Shown piece by piece: positions 33,061 to 41,402 of a DNA stretch of 64,000 bases. Source of the DNA: Ancylobacter novellus (lineage in GTDB: Bacteria; Pseudomonadota; Alphaproteobacteria; Rhizobiales; Methylopilaceae); NCBI GenBank assembly GCA_003241695.1, contig QFPN01000005.1, positions 62,001 to 126,000 on the forward strand, read 5' to 3'. The notes under the pieces are model-generated. The model was given only the letters and a program-made list of their open reading frames with translations, searched no databases and was not told the origin of the DNA. The translations under genes and the position numbers were made by a program. Each line of letters begins with the position of its first letter. Within the stretch, counting starts at the first letter, position 1.

Positions 33061-33447
33061 TCACTCCTCGTCGTCGGTCTCCGCCGGCGGCACGAGACCC
33101 TCGAGGCCGCGCAGCAGGTCTTCCTCGGTCATGCGGTCGAAGGCGACGTTGCCGTCGTCGTCCGAGGTTCCGGCCGAACCGGCGAGCGCAGGCACGACCT
33201 CGGCTTCGGGCTCGTCGACCTCGACATATTTCTGCAGCGAATGGATCAGATCCTCGCGCAGGTCGTCCGGCGCGACGGTCTGCTCGGCGATCTCGCGAAG
33301 CGCGACGACGGGATTCTTGTCGTTGTCGCGATCCAGGGTGATGGGCTGGCCTGAGGAGATCAGGCGGGCGCGATGGCCCGCAAGCAGAACGAGGTCGAAG
33401 CGGTTCTCGACCTTGTCGATGCAATCCTCGACGGTGACGCGGGCCAT
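33061..33447 (-). CDS. rpoZ: RNA polymerase omega subunit
   Basis: The small RNA polymerase subunit that stabilises beta-prime. The 128-aa protein begins MARVTVEDCIDKVENRFDLVLLAGHRARLISSG-type sequence, the conserved omega core, with NPVVALREIAEQTV after it. The acidic C-terminal tail (VDEPEAEVVP ... ETDDEE) is typical of alphaproteobacterial omega. It is divergent from the NYN-domain gene and upstream of rsh. Confidence 0.95.
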   Translation of the reverse strand: MARVTVEDCIDKVENRFDLVLLAGHRARLISSGQPITLDRDNDKNPVVALREIAEQTVAPDDLREDLIHSLQKYVEVDEPEAEVVPALAGSAGTSDDDGNVAFDRMTEEDLLRGLEGLVPPAETDDEE

Positions 33448-33635
33448 GGGGCCTCCGCTCGTTTGACGTTTGCGCGTGATGACGAAGCGCGGTCTTTACC
33501 GCGGCGCCGCTCTCGTGGCAAGGACTGAAGCCACGCTCGCTTTGGCGCGTATTGGCCTGCTATTCGACCATCGTTCCGGCGCGGCACGCGCGTTTCGCGC
33601 GCATGACGACTTCGACCACAAGGACGTTTCACATC

Positions 33636-34223
33636 ATGTTCTATTCCGACGAGCGCCTCGGCCTGTTCATCGACGGCGCGAATCTCTACGCCACCGCCCG
33701 CGGCGTCGGCTTCGACATCGACTTCCGCCGCCTGCTGCGCGAGTTCCAGGGCCGCGGCTATCTCATCCGCGCGTATTACTATACCGCGCTCGCCGAAGAC
33801 CTCGAGGTCTCGACCATCCGCCCGCTGATCGACTGGCTCGACTACAACGGCTACACGGTCGTCACGAAGCCCACCAAGGAGTTCACCGACAGTCAGGGCC
33901 GGCGCAAGGTGAAGGGCAATCTCGACATCGAACTCGCGATCGACGCGCTCGAGATCGCCGAGAAGATCGACCACATGGTCCTGTTTTCCGGCGACGGCGA
34001 CTTCACCCCGCTCGTCGCCGCGATCCAGCGCAAGGGCGTGCGCGTGACGGTGGTCTCGACGGTCACCACCCAGCCCGCGATGATCGCCGACGATCTGCGC
34101 CGCCGCGCCGACCATTTCCTCGACCTCGCCGACCTCGCCTCCAAGGTCGGCCGCGACCCAGCCGAACGCGCCGCCCGCGAAGCGCGCCGGGCGGCTGCGA
34201 TCGACACCACGCCCGAAGCCTGA
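33636..34223 (+). CDS. NYN/LabA-like domain protein (DUF88, predicted RNase)
   Basis: A 195-aa PIN-like NYN protein, predicted metal-dependent RNase. Acidic motifs are FIDGANLYATARGVG (Asp about 11) and DHMVLFSGDGDFTPLVAAIQ (Asp about 112 and 114). LDIELAIDALEI lies between them. The ATG at 33636 gives the family start MFYSDERLGLF and has AAGGACG upstream; an ATG at 33603 would add eleven residues. It is divergent from rpoZ, next to a uracil-DNA glycosylase gene ten bases downstream. The cellular target is unknown. Confidence 0.87.
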   Translation: MFYSDERLGLFIDGANLYATARGVGFDIDFRRLLREFQGRGYLIRAYYYTALAEDLEVSTIRPLIDWLDYNGYTVVTKPTKEFTDSQGRRKVKGNLDIELAIDALEIAEKIDHMVLFSGDGDFTPLVAAIQRKGVRVTVVSTVTTQPAMIADDLRRRADHFLDLADLASKVGRDPAERAAREARRAAAIDTTPEA

Positions 34224-34232
34224 CGACCGGCG

Positions 34233-34886
34233 ATGCTTCCCGCCCTCGCGCCGGCTGAGCCGCCGCGCGACTGCCCCCTCTGCCCGCGCCTCGTCGCCTT
34301 CCGCGAGGAGCAACGGGCGAAGCATCCGCACTGGCACAACGCGCCGGTCGCGTCCTTTGGCGCGCCCGGCGCGAAGCTTCTCATCGTCGGCCTCGCGCCC
34401 GGACTTCAGGGCGCGAACCGCACGGGGCGCCCCTTCACCGGCGACTGGGCGGGCGACCTGCTCTACGCGACACTCCTCAAGTTCGGTTTCGCGGAAGGCG
34501 TCTATGACGAGCGGCCCGACGACGGGCTGACGCTCGTCGGCGCGCGGATCGCCAACGCGGTGCGCTGCGTGCCGCCGCAGAACAAGCCGGAAACGAAGGA
34601 GATCGCGACCTGCCGGCCGTTCCTAACCGGCGAGATCGATGCGCTGCCCAAGGGCGCCGCGGTGGTCGCGCTCGGCCGCATCGCGCATGACAGCGTCTGC
34701 CGGGCGCTCGGGATTGCGCTGAAGGCCGCGCCGTTCGCGCATGGAGCGCGCCATGCGATCGGCGGCGTCACGCTTTTCGACAGCTACCACTGTTCCCGCT
34801 ACAACACGAACACCGGCGTGCTGACGACCGAGATGTTCGAGACGGTGTTCGCAAGCGTGCGGAGCTTTATCCAAGGGTCGCGCTAG
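34233..34886 (+). CDS. Uracil-DNA glycosylase, family 5 (UdgB-type, Fe-S)
   Basis: Removes uracil and other deaminated bases from DNA. The 217-aa protein has the family 5 motif A GLAPGLQGANRTGRPFTGD (about 53-71), which lacks the polar Asp/Asn of families 1 and 4, and a motif B region YHCSRYNTNTGVLT. Cysteines CPLC (about 14-17), RCVPPQNKPE (about 111) and ATCRPF (about 123) fit the 4Fe-4S ligands. It follows the NYN gene by ten bases, so the two are probably co-expressed. Confidence 0.87.
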   Translation: MLPALAPAEPPRDCPLCPRLVAFREEQRAKHPHWHNAPVASFGAPGAKLLIVGLAPGLQGANRTGRPFTGDWAGDLLYATLLKFGFAEGVYDERPDDGLTLVGARIANAVRCVPPQNKPETKEIATCRPFLTGEIDALPKGAAVVALGRIAHDSVCRALGIALKAAPFAHGARHAIGGVTLFDSYHCSRYNTNTGVLTTEMFETVFASVRSFIQGSR

Positions 34887-34899
34887 CTGCGCCCGCCTG

Positions 34900-35715
34900 T
34901 CAACAAGCGGACAGCGCCGTTTCCGCCAACGACAGATCGATCGTTTCCGTTTCACCGTCCTCGACCATCCACATGGCGGACAGTCCGGACCACGCCAGCA
35001 CCCATTTCAGCAGTCGCTTTCGCTCCAACCCGGCGGCCTCCGCCACGACGGCTGCCTGACGGGCGAGGCGGCCCGGCGCGAGCGCGGTCGCGCGGTCCGG
35101 ATTGCAAAACAGGTTCGCGAAGTCGAAACCGCGTTCGCCCAGAAGCCCCTTGGGATCGATCGCGAGCCAGCCGCGCTGGCCGAAATTCAGCACGTTGCCA
35201 TGATGAAGGTCACCGTGAAGAACGACGACCTCGCGCGGATCTGACAGCAGCTCGCGCGCGGCTTCCGCGCATCTCGCCAGCACGCCGCCCTGCTCCTGCG
35301 CCGCGAGCAGCGAGCGGAACCAGACCTCGAGCGGCGTCAGGCCGACAGGCGGCGGGAAGGCTCGCGGGCGGTGAAGCTCGGCGGCGGCCGCGCAGACGAT
35401 CCTTGTCGCCTCGTCGTCCGCGCCGGCCCGCGCCGTGTCGCCGAGCGACCGGTTCCCGGCCGCCCGCTCCATCAGCAGGGCGTCGCCCTCATGGGCGAGC
35501 ACGCGCGCCGCGCCCTCGCCGCCCCACCACGCCATGACCTGGGCGCCGAAGCGTTCCTCGGTTTCGTGGCTGACCTTGAGCATCGCGGCCTCGCCCGAGG
35601 CGGTCAGCACCGGCTGAAGCCGGGCGGCAGGCGTCGAAAACGACGCGCCGTCCGGCGTCAGCGCCCATCGATCAAGAAACACCGAAAGCTCGATTGCGGC
35701 CCGCGCCGCCCTCAC
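34900..35715 (-). CDS. Aminoglycoside/hydroxyurea phosphotransferase family kinase (APH(6)-like)
   Basis: A 271-aa kinase-fold protein of the streptomycin 6-phosphotransferase type. The catalytic loop is VVLHGDLHHGNVLNFG (about 183-198) and the metal-binding segment AIDPKGLLGERGFDFANLF (about 205-223), a DPKG pattern typical of the APH(6)/hydroxyurea kinase family. It uses a GTG start overlapping the smpB stop (GTGA), so it is translationally coupled to smpB. Antibiotic phosphorylation is not shown; a metabolic small-molecule kinase is equally possible. Confidence 0.8.
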   Translation of the reverse strand: MRAARAAIELSVFLDRWALTPDGASFSTPAARLQPVLTASGEAAMLKVSHETEERFGAQVMAWWGGEGAARVLAHEGDALLMERAAGNRSLGDTARAGADDEATRIVCAAAAELHRPRAFPPPVGLTPLEVWFRSLLAAQEQGGVLARCAEAARELLSDPREVVVLHGDLHHGNVLNFGQRGWLAIDPKGLLGERGFDFANLFCNPDRATALAPGRLARQAAVVAEAAGLERKRLLKWVLAWSGLSAMWMVEDGETETIDLSLAETALSAC

Positions 35716-36188
35716 CCGCGGTCGCGCATGATACGGGCCTTGTCGCGGTTCCAGCTCTTTTCCTTGTCAGCCTGGCGCTTGTCGTGGAGCTGCTTGCCGC
35801 GGGCGAGCGCGATCTCGACCTTGGCGCGACCGTGGTCGTCGAAATAGATCTTCAGCGGAACCACAGTCATGCCCTCGCGCGTCACCGCGCCCGAAAGCTT
35901 GTTGATCTGCGCCTCGTGCAACAGAAGCTTCCGCGGCCGGCGGACCTCATGGTTGAAGCGGTTCGCCTGCAGATATTCGGGGATGTAGGAGTTGTAGAGG
36001 AAGAACTCGCCGCCGTATTCGCCGGCGTACGATTCCCCGATCGTCGCCCGACCCTGCCGCAGCGACTTCACCTCGGTGCCGACCAGCACGATGCCGGCCT
36101 CGATCACGTCGCCGATCTCGTAGTTGTGGCGCGCCTTCCGGTTGTCGGCGACGATCTTGTAGCGGGGATTTGGACCTTTTGCGCTCAT
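35712..36188 (-). CDS. smpB: SsrA-binding protein SmpB
   Basis: Binds tmRNA and brings it to stalled ribosomes. The 158-aa protein shows ARHNYEIGDVIEAGIVLVGTEVKSLRQGRATIGESYA-type core, the central YNSYIPEYLQANRFNHEVRRPRKLLLH and the basic C-terminal tail KRQADKEKSWNRDKARIMRDRG that enters the mRNA channel. It lies 32 bases after dapA on the same strand; dapA-smpB is a common alphaproteobacterial pair. The tmRNA gene itself was not found in the window. Confidence 0.97.
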   Translation of the reverse strand: MSAKGPNPRYKIVADNRKARHNYEIGDVIEAGIVLVGTEVKSLRQGRATIGESYAGEYGGEFFLYNSYIPEYLQANRFNHEVRRPRKLLLHEAQINKLSGAVTREGMTVVPLKIYFDDHGRAKVEIALARGKQLHDKRQADKEKSWNRDKARIMRDRG

Positions 36189-36220
36189 GGGCGTTTAGAT
36201 CAGGCGGACGGCAGCGCCGT

Positions 36221-37141
36221 TCAAGCCCGCTCCGCCACCATGATGCGCGGCTCTTCCTGCAGAAGGCCGGCGTGCAGCAGCGCCGCCCGCACCTTGGCGC
36301 GACTCGCGTCCGAGATCGGCACGAGCGGCAGCCGCATCTCGTCCCCGCAACGACCGAGCATGGCGAGCGCGGCCTTCACGGGACCGGGATTGGCCTCGCA
36401 GAACAGGTCGAGATGGAGCGGCAGCAGCCGGTCCTGATAGGCGAGCGCGGCCTGGTAGTCGCCCGCGATGCAGGCCTCCTGGAAAGCCGCGCACTGCGCC
36501 GGGGCGACATTCGAGGCGACCGAGATGCAGCCGTGGCCGCCATGCGCCATGAAGCCGATCGCGCTCGCGTCCTCGCCGGAGAGCTGGATGAAGTCCGGCC
36601 CCATCTTGGCGCGCTGCTGGCTGACGCGGACGACGTTGGCGGTCGCGTCCTTCACGCCGACGATGTTCTTGATCTCATAGAGCCGCGCCATGGTGTCGAC
36701 AGACATGTCGACCACCGAGCGGCCGGGAATGTTGTAGATCACGATCGGCAGACCGGTCTTCTCCGCGATCGCCTTGTAGTGGGCGTAGAGGCCGTCCTGG
36801 GTCGGCTTGTTGTAATAGGGCGTGACGATCAGCAGCCCGTCGGCGCCGTCCTTCTCGGCCTGACGCGCGAGCTCGATGGCCTCGATCGTGGAGTTGGAGC
36901 CCGCACCCGCGATCACGGGAACGCGGCCCCTCGCCTCCTCGACGCACCAGCGCACGACGGCGTTGTGCTCCTCGTGATTGAGCGTCGGGCTCTCGCCGGT
37001 CGTGCCGACCGGAACGAGGCCATGCGTGCCTTCCGCGATCTGCCAGTCGACCAGCCCACGGAACGCGGCCTCGTCGAGCTTGCCGTCCTTGAAGGGCGTG
37101 ACGAGCGCGGTGATGGAGCCGTGGAACATCGGTTGGGTCAT
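36221..37141 (-). CDS. dapA: 4-hydroxy-tetrahydrodipicolinate synthase
   Basis: The first committed step of lysine and diaminopimelate synthesis, condensing pyruvate with aspartate semialdehyde. The 306-aa TIM barrel has GTTGESPTLNHEEH (about 45-58), LLIVTPYYNKPTQDG (catalytic Tyr), IYNIPGRSVVDM and the Schiff-base lysine in IVGVKDATANV (about 168). The start at 37141 gives MTQPMFHGSITALVTPF; the much longer frame upstream is Arg-rich and rejected. It is divergent from the lytic transglycosylase gene. Confidence 0.97.
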   Translation of the reverse strand: MTQPMFHGSITALVTPFKDGKLDEAAFRGLVDWQIAEGTHGLVPVGTTGESPTLNHEEHNAVVRWCVEEARGRVPVIAGAGSNSTIEAIELARQAEKDGADGLLIVTPYYNKPTQDGLYAHYKAIAEKTGLPIVIYNIPGRSVVDMSVDTMARLYEIKNIVGVKDATANVVRVSQQRAKMGPDFIQLSGEDASAIGFMAHGGHGCISVASNVAPAQCAAFQEACIAGDYQAALAYQDRLLPLHLDLFCEANPGPVKAALAMLGRCGDEMRLPLVPISDASRAKVRAALLHAGLLQEEPRIMVAERA

Positions 37142-37484
37142 GGCGATAGGCTTCGAGGGTTCGGCGCTTCGAAAACGCGCGATGCGCGGGCGTACCGCGC
37201 GGAAAGGTGATCGACGTCGCCACGAAGGCGCCGCCGTCGGTCGGCCTTGATAGACCCCTGCGCGCTCGAGCGAAAGCCCGCCGTCGGTCGGAGACGGCGC
37301 GCCGTGCGCGGCGGCGAACCCGCCTCGGACCGCCGCTTTCCGAAACGTGATCGCTGACAGGGAGATGCCGCAGCGCGGCACCGGTCTCGGTTAGCGTTTC
37401 GTAAAGCCGACATGGCGAAACTGAGACGAGTTCCAGTCCCCACGTCCGGCCCTGCCGCCGGTCGCCCAGCCGAAGCCGAGAGCC
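37142..37484. other. Intergenic region between divergent dapA and slt
   Basis: These 343 bases must hold promoters for both genes. I found no gene, no strong hairpin, no member of the repeat families and no clear sigma-70 box. Open frames here are Arg/Pro-rich and look like GC-driven noise. Confidence 0.5.
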
Positions 37485-39647
37485 ATGCGTTCGTTGAGCT
37501 TTCTCCTTCGCGGCGTCGCCGCAGTCGCGTTGCTGTCCTCCGTCGCCCCGCTTGCGGCGGCCCCGGTGGGCGGCAAGCCCGAACCGTTGCCCGAAGAGCG
37601 TTTCGTCCCGGCGGCCGCCGGCGACAGCGATGCCTTCTCCGCCGAAACGATGAAGTCGGCCGAGATCGTGCTCGCCTATGACGCGACCTCGACGGGTTCG
37701 ATCTCGACGTCGTCGCGCGTCGCGCCCTCCGCGAGCGTCTCGGCCAACGACGTCGCGCTGATCCGCGCCGCGATCACGGCCTTCGAGCGCGGCGACACCT
37801 CGGGCGCCATGGCCGTCAAGGCGCAGCTCGCCGATCCCGGCGCCGTGGCGCTGGTCGACTGGCTCGGCGTTCGGCTCGCCTCGCGCCAGGTCGGCTTCAC
37901 GCGCATCGACGCCTTCTACCGCGCCCATCGCGACTGGCCGATGGCGAGCTGGGTGCGACGCCGCGCCGAAGAGGCGCTCTGGCTCGAAAACGTTTCGCCC
38001 GGAACAGTCCGCGGCTTCTTCGCCGCGAACGGCAAGCCGGAGCGCCCCGAGGGTCGCCTCGCCCTCGCCCGCGCGCTGCTCGCCGGCGGCGACAAGGCGC
38101 AGGCCGCGGCCGTCGCCCGCCAGGCCTGGCGCCGCGACGCGCTCGACGGATCTCTCGAGCAGCAGGCGCTGCAGACCTTCGGCCCGCTCCTCACGGTCGC
38201 CGACCACCGCGCCCGCGCCGAGGGCCGTTTCCTCGCCGACGAGGTCGAGGCCGGCATGCGCGCCGCGAACCGGGTCGGCGGCTCCTATCTCGCCATCGCC
38301 AAGGCCCGCGCCGCCGTCATCCGCAAGCTTCCCTCGGCCGGCGCGCTGATCGCGGCGGTGCCAAGCGGGGCGCGATCGGACCCCGGCTATCTCTTCACCG
38401 TCGCGAAGTTCAACCGGCGCGCCGGCCGCGCGCGGGAGGCCGCCGCCGCGCTCAACGCCGCCCCGCGCGGCGCGGCGCTGGTCGATCCCGACGCCTGGTC
38501 GATCGAGCGGCGCGTCATCGCCCGCGACCTGCTCGACGACGGCGACGCCAAGCTCGCCTACCAGACGCTCGCTCGCGACGACGCCGAGGACGACAGCGCC
38601 AAGATCGAGAACGACGTCCTCGCCGGCTTCATCGCGCTGCGCGCGCTCGGCGACGCGAAGACCGCCTATCGCCATTTTGCGGCGGTCCACAAGGAAGCCA
38701 CGATCCCCGGCACCGCGTCGCGCGCGCTCTACTGGCAGGGCCGCGCGCTCGAGGCGATGGGCGACCAGGGCTCGGCCCGCGCCGCCTACGAACGGGCCGC
38801 GCGCTACGTCACCAGCTATTACGGCCAGATCTCCCGCGCGCGCCTCGGGCTCAAGGACATTCCGATCCGCTCGCTGCCTCAGCCGTCCGCGACCGACCGG
38901 GCGACCTTCGGCTCGCGGCTTTCGGTGCGGGCCATCGACCTGCTCTACCGCGCCGACCAGAAAGAGCTCGCGCTGCCACTCGCCGGCGCGCTCGCGAGCG
39001 ACCTGAAGAGCGCGGGCGAAGTCGTGCTGCTCGGGGCGCTTTCCCAGAAGTACAAGGACGCGCGCACCACGCTCGTGATCGGGCGCGCCGGCCTCAACAA
39101 CGGCCTTCCTGTCGACGCCCTCGCCTATCCGACGAACGGCATTCCGAGCTTCAAGGCCGTCGGCCCGGCGATCGAGACGCCGGTGGTGCACGCCATCGCC
39201 CGGCAGGAAAGCGCCTTCAACCCGCAGGCGGTCAGCCACGCCAACGCGCGCGGCCTGCTGCAGCTTCTCCCGACGACCGCCGCGCGCACCGCGCGTTCCG
39301 CAGGCGTCGCGTTCGACGCCCGGCGCCTCACGACCGACGCCGCCTTCAACGCGCAGCTCGGCGCCGCGCATCTCGGCGAGCTCGCGGAGAAGTACGACGG
39401 ATCCTACGTGATGGTGTTCGCCGCCTACAACGCGGGTCCCGCGCGCGTGCTCGAATGGGTGCAGCGCTATGGCGATCCGCGCAAGCCCGAGGTCGACGCC
39501 GTCGACTGGGTCGAGCGCATCCCCTTCACCGAAACGCGCAACTACGTGCAGCGCGTGATGGAGAACACGCAGGTCTATCGCGCGCGGCTGAACGGCCGGA
39601 CCGCCCTGCTCATCGAGCGCGACATGGCCCGCGGCGCGCATCGCTGA
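37485..39647 (+). CDS. slt: Soluble lytic murein transglycosylase
   Basis: Cleaves peptidoglycan between MurNAc and GlcNAc, forming 1,6-anhydro ends, in the periplasm. The 720-aa protein has a signal peptide (MRSLSFLLRGVAAVALLSSV...AAA), then a long alpha-helical U-domain of TPR-like repeats. The C-terminal SLT domain (about 565-700) has the catalytic glutamate in AIARQESAFNPQAVS and the motifs ARGLLQLLPTTA and VFAAYNAGPARVLEW. Length and order fit the Slt70 group. A clear terminator follows. Confidence 0.95.
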   Translation: MRSLSFLLRGVAAVALLSSVAPLAAAPVGGKPEPLPEERFVPAAAGDSDAFSAETMKSAEIVLAYDATSTGSISTSSRVAPSASVSANDVALIRAAITAFERGDTSGAMAVKAQLADPGAVALVDWLGVRLASRQVGFTRIDAFYRAHRDWPMASWVRRRAEEALWLENVSPGTVRGFFAANGKPERPEGRLALARALLAGGDKAQAAAVARQAWRRDALDGSLEQQALQTFGPLLTVADHRARAEGRFLADEVEAGMRAANRVGGSYLAIAKARAAVIRKLPSAGALIAAVPSGARSDPGYLFTVAKFNRRAGRAREAAAALNAAPRGAALVDPDAWSIERRVIARDLLDDGDAKLAYQTLARDDAEDDSAKIENDVLAGFIALRALGDAKTAYRHFAAVHKEATIPGTASRALYWQGRALEAMGDQGSARAAYERAARYVTSYYGQISRARLGLKDIPIRSLPQPSATDRATFGSRLSVRAIDLLYRADQKELALPLAGALASDLKSAGEVVLLGALSQKYKDARTTLVIGRAGLNNGLPVDALAYPTNGIPSFKAVGPAIETPVVHAIARQESAFNPQAVSHANARGLLQLLPTTAARTARSAGVAFDARRLTTDAAFNAQLGAAHLGELAEKYDGSYVMVFAAYNAGPARVLEWVQRYGDPRKPEVDAVDWVERIPFTETRNYVQRVMENTQVYRARLNGRTALLIERDMARGAHR

Positions 39648-39683
39648 GCGCGAATCCGGCCGCGGGGATCCTCCTCGAACGAC

Positions 39684-39707
39684 AAAGCCCCGCCGAAGCG
39701 GGGCTTT
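39684..39707. terminator. Terminator between slt and the OprB-type porin gene
   Basis: A perfect 10-bp stem AAAGCCCCGC / GCGGGGCTTT with loop CGAA. A-rich and T-rich ends on both sides make it a bidirectional terminator for the two converging genes. Confidence 0.85.
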
Positions 39708-39731
39708 CCGATTCTCGCGTCAGTCGGTCGT

Positions 39732-41072
39732 TCAGAACGCGACCTGGGTCCTGACGCCGAGCACCGTCGCGTTCTTGATCCGGCGGGTCGGATCGTTCGG
39801 ACGCGGATCCCCGCCGCCCGGCCGCACGATGTACTGCGCGAAGGGCTGGACCTTGAGCCACGGCGTCACCGCCGCCTGATAGGACGCCTCAAAGGCGAGC
39901 TCCGACGAGCGGACCGGCGTTCCGGGCACGTCGCGGTCGGCGCGCTGGGCGGTCTTGCTGATGTGGGCGTAGGCCGCGGCGATTCCGAAGATGTCGTCGG
40001 GACGGCCTGGGACGAAGCCCTTGGCGTTGAAGCCGGCGTCGAAATAATAGTCGATCAGGTTGCGGTTCTGCTCCGGAGCGAACACCGCGCGGGCGAAGAC
40101 CGACAGGCTCTTCTTCTCGGGGCTCGGATCCTTGAGGTCCCCGCCGCCGCTCTCCCAGATGGTCTGGTCGATGACGCCGTAGAGCGCATAGGAGCCGTCG
40201 CGCTCCGCGCCGGTGCGCAGATCCTCGAACTTCATCGAATTGTACCAGGCGCCGACCTTGTAGGTTCCCGGCAGCCCGCCGCCCTCGGCCTTGTTCTCGT
40301 AGATCAGCTCGCCGATCGCGAAGGCGCCCGGACGCAGCGGGAAGTCGGTGTTGTGCTTGTTCTTCAGGTCGCGGCCGGCCGGATCGCCGGTGTAGAGGCC
40401 GGCCTGGAACGACCAGGCGTCGTTGAACTTGACGAGGGCGTGCGCGCCCGGCGTCGGCACCGGATAGGCCGGTCCGCCGGAGGGAAGGTCCGTGCCGTTG
40501 AGGCCGGGCCAGCCGAAGGTCGAGTTCACGAACAGGCCCGCCGTCTCGCTGGTCGCGAAGTCGCCGTCGGCGGCGAGCTGGCCGACCTTGATCTCGACCA
40601 TGTCGTCGAACAGCTTCTGCTTGACGTAGACCTCGCCGAGGCGGATCGCCGGCGTCGCCTCGATGTTCGAGATGGTCAGAAGGTTGCCGATCTCGCGCGA
40701 GGTCAGGCCGTGGCCGCCGATGAAGTAGGCGCCGGCGTAGATCTCGCCGCCGGTCCAGCCGACGAGCTTCTCCATGTCGAGCGTCAGGCCGAGCTGCAGC
40801 AGGCTCGAATAGGCTTCGCCACGCTTGATTCCGCCCGAGGGGTTGAAGGATCCGTCGCCGGTGAAGTTGGCCTCGAACTGGACGCCCTGCTCGAGCAGCT
40901 TGGTGCGCCCGCCCCACCAGTCGCCCGTCAGCGCCTCACGGGTCATCAGGTCGCCCGAATAGTTCGGCGGCGCGTCCTCGCCGGCGCGCGCGCCCTGCGG
41001 GGCGAGGCTCAAGGCCGCAGCCGCGACGATGGCCGAACCGACGCCGAGGCGCGGCGAAATCATGCGTGTCAT
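39732..41072 (-). CDS. Carbohydrate-selective porin, OprB family
   Basis: A 446-aa outer-membrane beta-barrel. A signal peptide ends at GARAGEDAP (about residue 30). LTGDWWGGRTKLLEQGVQFE near residue 48 is the classic OprB opening, followed by alternating amphipathic strands. LFVNSTFGWPGLNGTDLPSG and the C-terminal TVLGVRTQVAF, with terminal Phe, are typical. It likely passes sugars or other small solutes. It is preceded by a 330-base region with a 21-bp-arm palindrome, which may regulate it, and by the terminator of the upstream porin. Confidence 0.9.
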   Translation of the reverse strand: MTRMISPRLGVGSAIVAAAALSLAPQGARAGEDAPPNYSGDLMTREALTGDWWGGRTKLLEQGVQFEANFTGDGSFNPSGGIKRGEAYSSLLQLGLTLDMEKLVGWTGGEIYAGAYFIGGHGLTSREIGNLLTISNIEATPAIRLGEVYVKQKLFDDMVEIKVGQLAADGDFATSETAGLFVNSTFGWPGLNGTDLPSGGPAYPVPTPGAHALVKFNDAWSFQAGLYTGDPAGRDLKNKHNTDFPLRPGAFAIGELIYENKAEGGGLPGTYKVGAWYNSMKFEDLRTGAERDGSYALYGVIDQTIWESGGGDLKDPSPEKKSLSVFARAVFAPEQNRNLIDYYFDAGFNAKGFVPGRPDDIFGIAAAYAHISKTAQRADRDVPGTPVRSSELAFEASYQAAVTPWLKVQPFAQYIVRPGGGDPRPNDPTRRIKNATVLGVRTQVAF

Positions 41073-41162
41073 ATGACGAGTTCCCCGAAATCACATCCCG
41101 AACGATGCGTCTCCGATCGACGCGGACCCCGGCGCCCGCGTCGGACCGGCCGACGGCGCACC

Positions 41163-41213
41163 ATGACCCCTCGGACATAATGTTACAATGTTACATTATG
41201 TCCGAGGGGTCAT
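41163..41213. promoter_or_regulatory. Long perfect palindrome upstream of the OprB-type porin gene (candidate operator)
   Basis: Perfect 21-bp arms lie at 41163-41183 and 41193-41213 with a nine-base centre TACAATGTT. The core ATGTTACAATGTTACAT is AT-rich in a GC-rich genome and agrees with the enterobacterial Zur-box pattern ATGTTATANTATAACAT at 14 of 17 positions by my count. It ends 91 bases before the porin start and 137 bases after the terminator of the upstream porin gene. Operator function, and Zur in particular, is inference; a DNA cruciform or a transcript hairpin are alternatives. Confidence 0.5.
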
Positions 41214-41349
41214 CTGAGAGGCAGGATAACGGCTTCGTGAAAACGGCGCACCGACGCGGGGACCATTTTCAAACCTCCCGCAAAGAATACGGACAGATGT
41301 GTCTTATGGATAAATTCCAATCTGCCCCGCAAGACGCTCAAAACGAAAA

Positions 41350-41373
41350 GGGCTCCGGCTTTCGCCGGAGCCC
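41350..41373 (-). terminator. Rho-independent terminator after the major porin
   Basis: Read leftward, stem GGGCTCCGGC / GCCGGAGCCC with a four-base loop is followed by TTTTCGTTTT. It lies 30 bases past the porin stop codon and is the best-formed intrinsic terminator in this stretch. Confidence 0.88.
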
Positions 41374-41402
41374 CCTCCAATTTTCAGGCGCTTTCGCGCA
41401 GA

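Noticed and set aside
30751..33354. An 867-codon open frame antisense to rsh
   Set aside because: Composition typical of antisense frames in high-GC genes; rsh motifs are complete on the other strand.
36675..39641. A 988-codon open frame antisense to slt and part of dapA
   Set aside because: Same GC-bias effect; the Slt and DapA readings have intact catalytic motifs and this frame has none.
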